The position numbers and the translations under genes were made by a program. Under the pieces are notes generated by a model. That model saw only the letters and a program-made list of their open reading frames with translations, ran no database searches and was not told the origin of the DNA. Source: Pseudaeromonas sp041911695 (lineage in GTDB: Bacteria > Pseudomonadota > Gammaproteobacteria > Enterobacterales > Aeromonadaceae). From it: 38,453 nucleotides of DNA. The stretch is from the NCBI GenBank assembly GCA_041911695.1, contig JAYROM010000161.1, positions 1 through 38,453 of the forward strand. The letters run 5' to 3'. This document shows, one piece after another, positions 15,339 to 25,173 of this stretch; the stretch's first letter is position 1, and every line of letters begins with the position of its first letter.

Positions 15339-16646
15339 ATGCAGACGGATAAGGGATTACGAACCGTGCAGGGGGAGCGTATCGCATTGGTGTCTGGTGT
15401 GCGCACCCCGTTTGCACGGCAGGCCACCGCCTATCTGGGGCTGCCAGCGTTGGCGCTCGGGCGCCATGTGGTGGACGAGCTGTTATGGCGGGCAGAGTTG
15501 GACCCCGCCTGTGTGGAGTTGTTGGTGTTTGGTCAGGTGATCCAGATGCCGGCGGCGCCCAATATTGCCCGTGAGATTGTGCTGAGTTCGCGGTTGCCGG
15601 TGTCTACCGATGCCTTCAGCGTGACCCGCGCTTGTGCCACCAGTTTTCAGAGTGTGGCCAGTGCGGCAGAAGCCATGCTGGCCGGGCGCTGTCAGGTAGC
15701 GATTGCCGGCGGGGCTGACTCCACTTCGGTGTTGCCGGTCGGTGTCTCGGCCAATCTGGCTGAAACCTTGTTGTTGATGAGCAAGGCGCGCTCGCTGGGC
15801 AAGAAGGTGGGATTACTGCGCCGTTTGGGGTGGCGTGATGCGCTGCCGGTTCCGCCTTCGATCAGCGAATACTCGACGGGACAGAGTATGGGCGAGGCGG
15901 CTGAACAGATGGCGCGCCGTTATGGTATCAGTCGTGAGGCGCAGGATCTGTTTGCCCACACCTCGCATGCCCGGGCTCAAGCCGCTTGGCAGGCCGGTTG
16001 GTTGCAGGATGAGATAGCCCCGATCCTGGCCAGCCAGGGCGAGACGCTGACGCAGGATAATACCCTGCGAGCGGAGGCAGATTTGGCCACCTATGCGCGA
16101 CTCAAGCCGGTGTTTGATCGTCGTTATGGCACCATCACTGCCGGGAATGCCAGCGTGCTGACGGATGGTGCGGCGGCCTTGTTGCTGATGACCGAAGGTC
16201 GTGCCTATGCGCTCGGTCTGACGCCGTTAGCCTGGTTACGTGGTTATGCTTTTGCTGGTTTGTCGGCCCGAGAGGATATGTTGCTGGGACCTGTGTATGC
16301 CATTCCGCGGGCGTTGCAACATGCCGGCTGCCGTTGGGCTGATCTGGATTTGATCGATATGCACGAGGCCTTTGCCGCACAAGTGCTGTGTAATCTGCAA
16401 CTGTTGAATGATACCGGCTACGCGCAACAGCATCTGGGGTTGAGTCAGGCGGTCGGTGAGGTTGATCCGGATCGATTCAATGTACTGGGGGGCTCGTTGG
16501 CCTATGGACACCCATTTGCGGCAACCGGGGCCCGCATGATTTGGCAGACCGTGCGAGCGCTGCGCCGGCAGCAAGGGAACCTGGCGTTGACCACCGCCTG
16601 TGCGGCGGGAGGCTTGGGCGCTGCCATGATCTGGGAGGCTGCATGA
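15339..16646 (+). CDS. fadI: 3-ketoacyl-CoA thiolase FadI
   Basis: FadI cleaves 3-ketoacyl-CoA to acetyl-CoA and a shortened acyl-CoA, as the beta subunit of the FadIJ beta-oxidation complex. The 435-residue chain has the thiolase nucleophile Cys99 in RACATSFQS, the His of DMHEAFAAQ, GGSLAYGHPFAATGAR and the second cysteine in TTACAAGGLGAAM. The length matches E. coli FadI (about 436) and exceeds FadA (about 387), favouring fadI. It is coupled to fadJ by a stop/start overlap. Confidence 0.95.
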   Translation: MQTDKGLRTVQGERIALVSGVRTPFARQATAYLGLPALALGRHVVDELLWRAELDPACVELLVFGQVIQMPAAPNIAREIVLSSRLPVSTDAFSVTRACATSFQSVASAAEAMLAGRCQVAIAGGADSTSVLPVGVSANLAETLLLMSKARSLGKKVGLLRRLGWRDALPVPPSISEYSTGQSMGEAAEQMARRYGISREAQDLFAHTSHARAQAAWQAGWLQDEIAPILASQGETLTQDNTLRAEADLATYARLKPVFDRRYGTITAGNASVLTDGAAALLLMTEGRAYALGLTPLAWLRGYAFAGLSAREDMLLGPVYAIPRALQHAGCRWADLDLIDMHEAFAAQVLCNLQLLNDTGYAQQHLGLSQAVGEVDPDRFNVLGGSLAYGHPFAATGARMIWQTVRALRRQQGNLALTTACAAGGLGAAMIWEAA

Positions 16647-18805
16647 TGACCAACGGTATTCGCGAAGATGTAGAGGCTGATGGCATTCTGACCCTGACGC
16701 TGGATATCCCCGGGGAGCGCGTGAATACCCTGCAGGCTGCGCTGATCCCGGCATTGCAAGAGATACTGGCCCGCCTCCAGCAATCGCCACCCAAAGGGGT
16801 GGTGATCCGTTCGACCAAGCCTGACAACTTTATCGCTGGTGCAGATATTCGTATGTTGGATGCTTGCCAGTCTGCAGAAGCTGCCACGGCCTTGTCCGCC
16901 AGTGCTCAGGCCCTGTGCGATGCGTTGGCGGCACTCCCTTGCCCGGTGGTCGCGGCCATTCATGGCAGTTGTCTGGGCGGCGGGCTCGAGTTGGCGTTGG
17001 CCTGCGATTACCGTATTGCCAGTGACAGCACCGCAACCCGGCTGGGCTTGCCCGAGATCCGTCTTGGTCTGATCCCCGGCGCGGGGGGGACGCAGCGTCT
17101 GCCGCGTCGGGTAGGCGTGCCGTTGGCACTGGATCTGATGTTGAGTGGTCGCAGTCTGTCCGCCGTGGCCGCCAAACGCGCCGGGCTGATCGACGAGGTC
17201 GTGGATGTGGCGCAGTTAATGATCGCTGCGCGTGGCTGGATTGCACGCGGCAAAGCGGTCCCCGCCGCCCCGCCGCATGGGTACTTGCGCCTGTTGACGC
17301 GCCTGTCGCCCCTCTGGCGTTGGGTCTTGCGGCGAGCTGGGCAACAGGTGGCGCACAAGACCCGCGGCAACTACCCGGCTACTGCTGCCTTGCTGAAGGT
17401 GGTTGAGGCGGGTTTGCAGGGGGGGATGCAAGCCGGGTTGGCCTGCGAGGCGCGTTGTTTTGGCGAATTGATGCTAACACCTGCCTCGGTGGCGATGCGC
17501 CACCTGTTCCACCTCTCTCGCCAACAGAAAAAGAGTGGCATCGCGGCGAATGAGCCAGCATTGCCCGTGTCGGCGGTCGGCGTGCTCGGGGCTGGGTTAA
17601 TGGGGGCGGGGATAGCGTGGGTTACCCTGATGGAGGCCGAATGCCCGGTGCGTTTGAAAGAGACGGGCTACCCCGCATTGCAACGCGGGGTGGCACATAT
17701 TCGCCGCGAGTTGGCTAACCAGATCCGGCGCCACAAACTGGATCGGCGGACTGCGAGTCAACGGCAATCATTACTGAGTACTACGCTGGATTACCGTGGA
17801 TTTGCTAGTTTGCCATTGGTGATTGAGGCCGTTTTTGAGGATCTGGCACTCAAGCGGCAGATGATTGCCGAGGTGCAGGCGGTTGGCCACCCCGCACTGA
17901 TCTTTGCCAGCAACACCTCATCATTGCCGATTGCCGCCCTGGCAGAGGGCGCCCCGCAGCCATCGCGTGTTATTGGGCTGCACTATTTCAGCCCGGTTGA
18001 ACGCATGCCGCTGGTGGAGGTGATCCCGCATGCGGGTACCGATGCGCAAGTTATCTCGACCGTGGTGGCGCTGGCGCGCCGGCAGGGCAAGACGCCGATT
18101 GTGGTCGGTGATGTGGCCGGTTTCTATGTCAATCGCATCTTGTCGCCTTACATGAACGAAGCGGTACGTATCCTGTTTGAGGGGGAAACCATTGAGGACA
18201 TTGATGAAGCACTGGTGCGTTGTGGCTTCCCGGTAGGGCCGCTGACCCTGCTCGACGAAGTGGGGCTGGATGTGGCCGCTCACATCAGCCCGGTGATGGA
18301 GGCCGCGCATGGTGAACGGTTTGCGGCGCCCGCGTTGCTAGGGCAAATGCTGGCGGCAGGGCGCAAAGGTCGCAAGAGTGGCGGGGGGTTTTACCTCTAT
18401 CCGGTAGACGGTCGCAAGCGGGCTAATAGCCGGTTATATGATCTGTTGCAGGTGCCGCCGGTACATCATCTGGGATCGCAACGGATTGCCGAGCGTTGCT
18501 TGTGGTTGATGTTGAATGAGGCGGTCCGTTGTCTGGATGAAGGGGTGATCCATTCGGTTGAGGATGGTGATATTGGCGCCGTGTTCGGCATTGGTTTTCC
18601 GCCATTTCTCGGTGGTCCCTTCTTTTACATGGACAGCTTGGGGCTTGAGCAGGTGGTTGCCACGCTACAGAGCCTGGCTGCGCGTCATGGCGAGCGTTAT
18701 CAGCCATGTGCGGGACTGGTGCGTCGTGCGGCAGCAGGGGAGCGGTTCTATCACCAGCCGTCCACCACACCCGTGGCCGAGGTCACGCCCCTCGACCACG
18801 CATAG
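16643..18805 (+). CDS. fadJ: Fatty acid oxidation complex alpha subunit FadJ
   Basis: A 720-residue bifunctional enoyl-CoA hydratase and 3-hydroxyacyl-CoA dehydrogenase. The N-terminal crotonase domain has HGSCLGGGLELALACDYR and EIRLGLIPGAGGTQRLPR, with the two catalytic glutamates. The NAD-binding site VGVLGAGLMGAGIAW starts near residue 312, and the dehydrogenase motif GLHYFSPVERMPLVEVI follows. E. coli FadJ is 714 residues. The ATG pair at 16643/16646 lies after GGAGG (16633-16637) and overlaps the fadI stop (ATGATGA), so the shorter start is used rather than the open frame reaching back to 16541. A terminator follows. Confidence 0.95.
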   Translation: MMTNGIREDVEADGILTLTLDIPGERVNTLQAALIPALQEILARLQQSPPKGVVIRSTKPDNFIAGADIRMLDACQSAEAATALSASAQALCDALAALPCPVVAAIHGSCLGGGLELALACDYRIASDSTATRLGLPEIRLGLIPGAGGTQRLPRRVGVPLALDLMLSGRSLSAVAAKRAGLIDEVVDVAQLMIAARGWIARGKAVPAAPPHGYLRLLTRLSPLWRWVLRRAGQQVAHKTRGNYPATAALLKVVEAGLQGGMQAGLACEARCFGELMLTPASVAMRHLFHLSRQQKKSGIAANEPALPVSAVGVLGAGLMGAGIAWVTLMEAECPVRLKETGYPALQRGVAHIRRELANQIRRHKLDRRTASQRQSLLSTTLDYRGFASLPLVIEAVFEDLALKRQMIAEVQAVGHPALIFASNTSSLPIAALAEGAPQPSRVIGLHYFSPVERMPLVEVIPHAGTDAQVISTVVALARRQGKTPIVVGDVAGFYVNRILSPYMNEAVRILFEGETIEDIDEALVRCGFPVGPLTLLDEVGLDVAAHISPVMEAAHGERFAAPALLGQMLAAGRKGRKSGGGFYLYPVDGRKRANSRLYDLLQVPPVHHLGSQRIAERCLWLMLNEAVRCLDEGVIHSVEDGDIGAVFGIGFPPFLGGPFFYMDSLGLEQVVATLQSLAARHGERYQPCAGLVRRAAAGERFYHQPSTTPVAEVTPLDHA

Positions 18806-18831
18806 TGCTGGGGAGGTTCAACCGCACAGCG

Positions 18832-18862
18832 CTGCGCCGCCTTCAGGGCGGCGCAGGTTGTT
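18832..18862. terminator. Terminator between convergent fadJ and the protease gene
   Basis: CTGCGCCGCC (18832-18841) pairs perfectly with GGCGGCGCAG (18847-18856) around a five-base loop, followed by GTTGTTGTTG. The stem is very strong but the T run is broken. Confidence 0.7.
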
Positions 18863-18901
18863 GTTGGGTGAGACGCTATCGGCGGGCGTCTGCGCGTTGC
18901 C

Positions 18902-21709
18902 TTAGGCTGGCAAATTGCTGAACGCCGGACAGGTCAGTTGGAAGGTTGGCAGATCGGTGATCAACTGTCCTTCCAGAATCCCCTCCTGATCCTGGTGGGC
19001 ATGTCCATGGCTCAGCAGGATCAATCGGTCAGCCTGCTGGCTACGCAGCGAGCGCAGGAAGCGGATCATCTGTGCCCGGGTCATGCCGCGCAGCACCCGG
19101 GCCACCTGTTCACGCTGGGTAAAGGTAAACTCATGACTGCCGATGCTGACCCACAACCGTTGACTGCGGGTGCGCAGGTTGGCGTCCTTTTCCAGCAATT
19201 GATGGATCAGACCCTGTAGCCCCTCTTGCCAGCGCGCCTCGCTCAATTCGAGCAGATGCAGGTAGAAGTCATCGATAAATAACTCGATGGCATCCAGCAG
19301 TGCACGTGGCCCGGCCACAGGCGACTGAACATAGAGAATCAACCCAGGATAGCGATTCAGCGGCAAGTTGCCGGTACCCACCACATATCCCAATTGCTGA
19401 CGAGTGCGCAGTTCATGGAAGAAGGGAGAGGCCAGCAGATGGTTAGCCATGGTGAAGTAGGCAATATCTTCCGCCTTGGTATCTGGTGCCTGATAGTAGA
19501 CCAGCAACGCCGAGTCGTCATGGTCGCAGTGCCGTTCGCAGATCAGTGTGCCCTGACCGCGAATATTGACCAATCGGCGCCGGGTTTCGCGGCTGGGCAG
19601 ACTTAGCGGCATCAGTTCGTGTTCGATGAGTCCGGCCACTTTACGCACGTCCTCTTCCAGCCAGTCACCATGCGCCAGCACCTCGACATGGACGGCCTTA
19701 TAGAGCAAGCGGACAAACTCTGGCAAGTCGTTAAGGGTGACCTCCTCCAGACAGGGGATCAGCGCCTCAGGCGGCGGATTATTCGGTTGCAACACACTGG
19801 TCAGGTGCGAGAACAGTTGTGAAATGGGGCGCCCCTTGTTCTGGTTTTTCCAGTTCACCAGCAACTGCTGGCGAATAATGGCAAAGCGGGTCGGATCAAC
19901 ATGACCAAAGGTGCGATTGGTCAGAATCAACTCCAGCAACCGAGGTAGTTTGCTGCTAAAGCCAAATAGTTGCAGGGTATAGCCACCTTGATGGGCATAG
20001 AGATCGTAACTGAGACCGGCAATCTCTGCCGGATAGGTCAACTCGTTCAGATGGTCGATCAGCAGTTCGATGGTCAGGCGCATCAGGGCGATATGCCGCG
20101 GGCTGCGCACCGCATGTTCGCTGTCGACCGCCACGAATAACGACCCCTTGGGCACGGCAAACTCGGCATCATGCAGATGCCAGACACGCAAGCCGGGCCG
20201 GTCGATCAAACAGTGCGGGATGCTGTGATGCTGGGGAGCCGGATGTGGCGACAAGCGATCACAGATAAACAGGTTGGGCTCGGGCAGACTCAAGCTCTCA
20301 GGGCGAGCGGGCGTTTGCCAGCGACGTAACCAGGCGCGCTCGAGCGGGGCCACGGCATACGGGGTGCCGTACCAGTGGGCCTGGCGATCGGTCTCAACCT
20401 GGGGGGCGGCCAGCATCACCCGCATATTATCCGGGCGCATCTGGTCGAGCAGGCTGAGCAATTCGGCCTCGTCCAGCCCTTCCATCATAAAGTCACCACT
20501 GATCACCTGTTGCGGCAGATAGTGGTGCAGGTTAACCGCCAGATGCGAGACATTATCCAGCGGGCGAGCCCCTTCCTGATGGTGATACAGGGCGTCCAAT
20601 ACCTTGCGTTTTTCCGCATAGCGCCACGGCTCAATACCCTGCTCCCGGATCAGCGCCAGCCAGGCGAACAGCATCTCGATGATGCTGCCCTCATGATGCA
20701 GGCCTTCTGGCGTCAAGCCGAAGCTGATGGCGTAATCCTTGAAATTGCTGCCGCTGACGCCACTGCCGGCCGACAGGCTGTTGATCCAGCCCTGCTGACG
20801 TAGCCAGGCAAACAGACTGCCTTTGCCTTCATAACCGATCAGATGGCTGATAAAGGTCAGCGGCTTGCGCGGGTAGAGATGATCAATCCCGGGCAGCGGG
20901 AAGCTGACCACCAGCTTGCGGGTGTCCTTGATCGGTTTGATAACAATCCGCACCCCGAGATCTTCGGCGCGATAGAGCGGTGCACTGATCTGGACCGGGG
21001 GTAACGCGCGATCGGGGATCGCCGTAAAAAACAGTTCGGCCCACTGCTGCTGTTTGGCCAGCGGCGCCGAGGATTGCATCACCAGCGTCATACGTTCGGC
21101 ACTGTACTGCTGTTGGTAGAAGGCCACTACCTCGTCACGTAATCGGGTGTCGCCATCATCATGTAGGGTCTGCAGGTTGCCGACCGAAAATTTGGCAAAC
21201 GGATGGGCCGGGTTGACCGTCTCTTTTTGCACCTGATAAGTGCGGCGCACATCGTCCTGCAACTTCAGGCGAAACTCGGAGTCGATGGCATGGCGCTCCT
21301 TGTCGACCAGGGAGGCGTCAAACGAGGGACAGATAAAAAAGCTGGCAAAACGGTGCAGCCCTTCGGCAAAGGCGTCGTGGTGGATGTCCAGGTAGTAGTT
21401 GGTAAATTCGGTACCGGTCCAGGCGTTATTGTTGCCGCCATGCCGGCTGATAAAGTCCTGATATTCGCCCGGATGCGGGTAGGTGGCCGTGCCAAGGAAC
21501 AGCATATGTTCGAGAAAATGGGCCATGCCCTCACGCGCAGGAGGGTCCTGGAAGTGCCCGGTATTGACCGCCAGCGCAACAGCAGACTTCTCGCAACGCG
21601 TATCTTCAATCAGCAGAACACGCAGCCGATTGGTGAGCACCAGATAGCGATAGGCGCGGTGATCGTTGGGGCTATGTTCAACGGTCGGAAACGAGATATG
21701 GTCAGCCAT
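18902..21709 (-). CDS. Insulinase/pitrilysin-family zinc protease (M16)
   Basis: A 935-residue M16 metallopeptidase. The inverted zinc motif is His64-x2-Glu67-His68 (HFLEH), followed after 76 residues by Glu145 (in AIDSEF), the exact spacing of pitrilysin and insulysin. Four M16 domains fit the length. E. coli PtrA is periplasmic with a signal peptide; this protein begins MADHISFP with no signal sequence, so it should be cytoplasmic. It is probably a peptide-degrading enzyme. It is a single gene, divergent from sixA. Confidence 0.9.
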   Translation of the reverse strand: MADHISFPTVEHSPNDHRAYRYLVLTNRLRVLLIEDTRCEKSAVALAVNTGHFQDPPAREGMAHFLEHMLFLGTATYPHPGEYQDFISRHGGNNNAWTGTEFTNYYLDIHHDAFAEGLHRFASFFICPSFDASLVDKERHAIDSEFRLKLQDDVRRTYQVQKETVNPAHPFAKFSVGNLQTLHDDGDTRLRDEVVAFYQQQYSAERMTLVMQSSAPLAKQQQWAELFFTAIPDRALPPVQISAPLYRAEDLGVRIVIKPIKDTRKLVVSFPLPGIDHLYPRKPLTFISHLIGYEGKGSLFAWLRQQGWINSLSAGSGVSGSNFKDYAISFGLTPEGLHHEGSIIEMLFAWLALIREQGIEPWRYAEKRKVLDALYHHQEGARPLDNVSHLAVNLHHYLPQQVISGDFMMEGLDEAELLSLLDQMRPDNMRVMLAAPQVETDRQAHWYGTPYAVAPLERAWLRRWQTPARPESLSLPEPNLFICDRLSPHPAPQHHSIPHCLIDRPGLRVWHLHDAEFAVPKGSLFVAVDSEHAVRSPRHIALMRLTIELLIDHLNELTYPAEIAGLSYDLYAHQGGYTLQLFGFSSKLPRLLELILTNRTFGHVDPTRFAIIRQQLLVNWKNQNKGRPISQLFSHLTSVLQPNNPPPEALIPCLEEVTLNDLPEFVRLLYKAVHVEVLAHGDWLEEDVRKVAGLIEHELMPLSLPSRETRRRLVNIRGQGTLICERHCDHDDSALLVYYQAPDTKAEDIAYFTMANHLLASPFFHELRTRQQLGYVVGTGNLPLNRYPGLILYVQSPVAGPRALLDAIELFIDDFYLHLLELSEARWQEGLQGLIHQLLEKDANLRTRSQRLWVSIGSHEFTFTQREQVARVLRGMTRAQMIRFLRSLRSQQADRLILLSHGHAHQDQEGILEGQLITDLPTFQLTCPAFSNLPA

Positions 21710-21856
21710 GGAAGACTCATTTTATTGATCTGCAAGGTCATTATTGACCCCGGTTCAATCTGGCGCAAACCGTTTGTCATCATGTTTTCATTGTGGCCGA
21801 CTGCTCCGGCCAGTACACTGCTTTTTTCCGGCAACCGCTGAAAGGATTGGAGTCCG

Positions 21857-22315
21857 ATGAAAGTCGTAGTGATGCGCCATGGTGATGCCGTGCTGGGCGC
21901 AGATGATGATGCCAGCCGTGCGCTGACTCCGGTGGGTGTGGCGCAGTCCCGTGCCATGGCCGAGTGGATGCTGACGCAATGCCCAGCGATTGACCGTGTG
22001 CTGGTCAGCCCCTATTTACGCGCTCAGCAGACCTGGCAGAGCATGCAGGATCTCTTTGCGGACGCCATCGTGGAAACGGTACATGATCTGGTGCCGCATG
22101 GTCATGCCGGCCCGGTCGGCGACTACCTGCGCGCGCTGGAAGGCGATGCCAAGCAGGTGCTGGTGATCAGCCATCTGCCGCTGGTCGGCTATCTGGTGGC
22201 CGATCTCTGTCCGGGATTGACTCCGCCGATGTTCGTCACCTCCGCCATGGCTGGCGTCGAAGTGAACGCAGGTAGCGGTAGTCTGCTCTGGCAGCAAACG
22301 CCACAGCGCCTTTAG
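21857..22315 (+). CDS. sixA: Phosphohistidine phosphatase SixA
   Basis: A 152-residue member of the histidine phosphatase superfamily. The nucleophile motif RHGD (His8) lies at the N-terminus, and a second histidine occurs in ISHLPLVGYLV. SixA in E. coli acts on phosphohistidine of the nitrogen-related phosphotransferase system and had been linked to ArcB. Length matches the family (about 160). An AAAGGA sequence precedes the ATG. Confidence 0.93.
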   Translation: MKVVVMRHGDAVLGADDDASRALTPVGVAQSRAMAEWMLTQCPAIDRVLVSPYLRAQQTWQSMQDLFADAIVETVHDLVPHGHAGPVGDYLRALEGDAKQVLVISHLPLVGYLVADLCPGLTPPMFVTSAMAGVEVNAGSGSLLWQQTPQRL

Positions 22316-22461
22316 TTGACATATGTGATCCAGCAGTAACTTTTGGTTAATTCCACTCCTTTTGTGTGACATTGCAGCGCCGATTCTCATTCCCGGGGAA
22401 CTTATCGGGATAAAATTGGCCTAAAATAACGATGGCACGTTGTAAAAAGGGATAGAAAGCA

Positions 22462-22665
22462 GTGAGAATTTTCAAGAAGTATCTTCCGCTGATGGTTGCG
22501 AAGTATGTGAAGACCTTTTTCAAGGGACGCCTTTATATTCACGGACGAGGTGGCTTTGAGTTTGAGCAGGGGCAACTGAAGTTGCCGGAGAAACATAACC
22601 GCCTGCATCAAACCACAGTCAGCGAGGTCAACTCGACGATTTCCCAACTGTCCAAAGCGGCTTAA
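22462..22665 (+). CDS. Small basic protein, unknown function
   Basis: A 67-residue protein with a GTG start preceded by AAAGGGA, immediately followed by a strong terminator, so it looks like a real single-gene unit. The N-terminal third is basic and amphipathic or weakly hydrophobic (FKKYLPLMVAKYVKTFFKGR), then RLYIHGRGGFEFEQGQL, and the tail is polar and helical (VSEVNSTISQLSK). I do not recognise a named family. The N-terminal part could sit at the membrane surface. An internal ATG at residue 11 is an alternative start but would cut the basic segment. Confidence 0.72.
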   Translation: MRIFKKYLPLMVAKYVKTFFKGRLYIHGRGGFEFEQGQLKLPEKHNRLHQTTVSEVNSTISQLSKAA

Positions 22666-22682
22666 CCCGCCGCGCCACCAAG

Positions 22683-22713
22683 AAAAACCGGGCCACATTT
22701 GCCCGGTTTTTTT
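22683..22713. terminator. Bidirectional terminator
   Basis: AAAACCGGGC (22684-22693) pairs with GCCCGGTTTT (22701-22710) across a seven-base loop, with a seven-T run on the plus strand and an A run on the 5' side. It lies 18 bases after the small gene's stop and before the stop of the convergent transporter gene. Confidence 0.93.
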
Positions 22714-22783
22714 GTGTCTGCTTGCGGCTGCAGCGGGTCACTGCGCATGACGCCGCTGTGTAGGCCGCAGCCTGTCAGTGCGG

Positions 22784-24466
22784 CTAGAACCACAGACTGA
22801 TCATCAGCGCCCCAGCCAGGGTCAGCAGTACGTTGGCCACCGCATAGGTACCGGCATAGCCGAGGGCAGGGACTGAGCTGCTGGCCAGATGGTTGACCAC
22901 CTCCATCGCTGGCGCAGAGGTGCGGGCGCCGGTGATAGCACCGAGCAGCAGGGCGGGGTTCATCTTCAACACATGGATGCCAAACAGGTAGCCGACCAGC
23001 ACTGGGACTACGGCGACCAGCGCGCCGGTGGAGAGCACAATCCAACCGCTGTCAGCCAGATGGCTGAACAGGCCACCGCCGGCCTTTAAACCGATACTGG
23101 CCATAAACAGGGTCAGCCCCAGATCCTTGATAAAACGTAATACCCCAGGCGGGATATAGCCGATGGTCGGGTGGGTGGAGCCGAGGTAGCCCATCAGGAT
23201 ACCGCCAAACAGCAAACCAACCGCGTTGCCGAGGCCAAACTGGAAGTGGCCGAGCACCAGCGAGATGCTGCCGATCAGCAGACCACAGATAAAGAAGCCG
23301 CAGAAGGCGATGAGGTCGGAGGTTTGACTGTGAATGCTGATAAAGCCGATGCGCGCGGCCAGACGCTCTAGACGATGACGTTCACCACTGATCTGCAGGA
23401 CATCGCCTTTTTGCAGCATGATGTTGCGATCCAACGGCATCTCAATCTGCGAGCGCACGATGCGGTTGAGGAAGCAGCCCTTGCCGGTCAAGTCGAGCTC
23501 AATGAGGTATTTGCCAACGTAATGGTCATTCTTGACCACGATCTCTTCGGTGACGATCTGCAGGTCGAGCAGGTCGCGGTCAAACACCTCGCGGCCGGTA
23601 CGATAGCTCAAGTCGAGCTTTTCATGACTCTCCGGATAACCCAAGAGGGCGATATCATCCCCCTCTTGAATCACGGTGTTGCCGTCCGGGCTCGCAACAA
23701 TAATGCCATTACGACGCAGACGCTCGACATAGCAACCGGTATGCGGATAGATGCCGGTCTCGCGCAGGGTGCGTCCGCCCAGCCATTGGGCCAGCTCCGG
23801 GCCGACGCGATAACCGCGGATAATCGGCAGGTAGGTTTTACGTGAGTTGGTCAGACCGCGCTCGCGCGCTAGATTGTTGGCGGCTTCGCTCAGGTTGACA
23901 CGGAAGATACTGGGCAGATAGCGCACTACCAGCAGCAGGCCAAACAGGCCGACCATATAGGTCAGGGCATAGCCGACACTCATGTTATCGAGCAGGGCGC
24001 TGATACTGGCATTATGTGGCAGGGTGAGATAGCCACTTTGCAGACTGTCCTGGGCGCCGACCAGTGCCGGGGTCGAGGTTAGCGCGCCGGCCAGAATACC
24101 GGCGGCCAGCCCAGGTCCCAGATCAAACAGCCAGGCCATCACCCAGGTCAGCCCCATTGCCGTACCGAGGATCACCAGCGCCAGACTGATATAACGCAGG
24201 CCATCGCGGAAAAACACACTGAAGAAGTGCGGGCCGGCCTCAATGCCGACGGCAAAGATAAACAGCATGAAGGCGATGTTGCCGGCGCCAGAGTTGAGGC
24301 TATAACCGAGTTGGCCAAAGAACAGGGCGCTGGCCATCACACCGATGGTGTTCCCCAGTTGAAAGCTGCCTAAGCGGATTTTACCGAGCACCAGACCTAA
24401 GGTCAGGACGAAAAACACCAGCATGACGTCATTCATATGCAGCATGCTGCCAATATCAAGAATCAT
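22784..24466 (-). CDS. ybjL: YbjL-like transporter (AspT/YidE duplication family)
   Basis: A 560-residue inner-membrane protein with two blocks of membrane helices (about 1-180 and 385-560) on either side of two RCK_C (TrkA-C) domains (about 205-375, with VYPHTGCYVERL-like and GCFLNRIVRSQIEMPLDRN segments). It closely follows E. coli YbjL (561 residues), including FMLFIFAVGIEAGPHFFS and GYIPPGVL. The family includes the aspartate:alanine exchanger AspT; the substrate of YbjL-type proteins is not firmly known. It follows smrB on the same strand after 96 bases. Confidence 0.9.
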   Translation of the reverse strand: MILDIGSMLHMNDVMLVFFVLTLGLVLGKIRLGSFQLGNTIGVMASALFFGQLGYSLNSGAGNIAFMLFIFAVGIEAGPHFFSVFFRDGLRYISLALVILGTAMGLTWVMAWLFDLGPGLAAGILAGALTSTPALVGAQDSLQSGYLTLPHNASISALLDNMSVGYALTYMVGLFGLLLVVRYLPSIFRVNLSEAANNLARERGLTNSRKTYLPIIRGYRVGPELAQWLGGRTLRETGIYPHTGCYVERLRRNGIIVASPDGNTVIQEGDDIALLGYPESHEKLDLSYRTGREVFDRDLLDLQIVTEEIVVKNDHYVGKYLIELDLTGKGCFLNRIVRSQIEMPLDRNIMLQKGDVLQISGERHRLERLAARIGFISIHSQTSDLIAFCGFFICGLLIGSISLVLGHFQFGLGNAVGLLFGGILMGYLGSTHPTIGYIPPGVLRFIKDLGLTLFMASIGLKAGGGLFSHLADSGWIVLSTGALVAVVPVLVGYLFGIHVLKMNPALLLGAITGARTSAPAMEVVNHLASSSVPALGYAGTYAVANVLLTLAGALMISLWF

Positions 24467-24562
24467 AGTGTACGAGCAGGGGCGAAAGGAGCCTCTATTA
24501 TGCGCTGCAATCAGCGGAGCAGATAGAGGGAAACACCTGTATTCACACTGGATTTGGCGTTT

Positions 24563-25108
24563 TTAGCGCAAGAAGGGGATTTCGCCTTCCGGCTGTTCAA
24601 TCAGCACCAGCAGCGCGGCATCGCCACCCCATTCGCGTGGCGCCTGGTGGAAGGCTTCGACTAGCGGATGCTGGGCCAGCCATAACGGTACGCGTTGCTT
24701 GAGAATGTTCTGACCGTGGCCGTGCATCACACAGGCACAACGGATATGTTCGCGTCGGCAGGCGTCGAGCAGGGCAGCAATTTCCAGCTTGGCTACCTGT
24801 TGGGTCAGGCCATGCAGATCGAGCAGCATATCCGGGTAATAATCCCCTCGGCGCAGCTTTTTCAGCTCATAGCTACTGATGTCGCTGCGCACAAACCGCA
24901 TCGGACCATCCTGAGTCAGATGGGGCACATATTCGTCAGAGAAAAAGTGGCTGGCACCCAGATTTTCCCTGACTTCGCGCGGCAACGCTTTCTGCTTGAC
25001 CGTCCTATGCACGGGACTTATGGTATCCTGCTTTATCGGCCGGGCACCGGTCACTGCATCGCGGAACAGCGCCAGATCCTGGTCGTCCAGCGTACTGTTT
25101 TTCTTCAT
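24563..25108 (-). CDS. smrB: Ribosome-rescue endonuclease SmrB
   Basis: A 181-residue Smr-domain protein. SmrB is recruited to collided ribosomes and cuts mRNA between them. The Smr domain carries LDLHGL (residues 96-101) and the second motif HGHGQNILK; the N-terminal part is the ribosome-contact extension. The ATG at 25108 gives the usual MKKN-type start; the frame continues upstream to 25171 but would overlap the divergent prmB start. The divergent smrB/prmB arrangement is the same as in E. coli. Confidence 0.94.
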   Translation of the reverse strand: MKKNSTLDDQDLALFRDAVTGARPIKQDTISPVHRTVKQKALPREVRENLGASHFFSDEYVPHLTQDGPMRFVRSDISSYELKKLRRGDYYPDMLLDLHGLTQQVAKLEIAALLDACRREHIRCACVMHGHGQNILKQRVPLWLAQHPLVEAFHQAPREWGGDAALLVLIEQPEGEIPFLR

Positions 25109-25173
25109 TATTCGGGTATCTGTGTAGTCAATTTGGTCCGATAAGGCCGATTCTACTCGACCGGGAGGCAATA

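Noticed and set aside
16541..16642. Longer N-terminus for FadJ
   Set aside because: It overlaps the end of fadI in another frame. The ATG at 16643 has a good ribosome site and gives the usual FadJ length.
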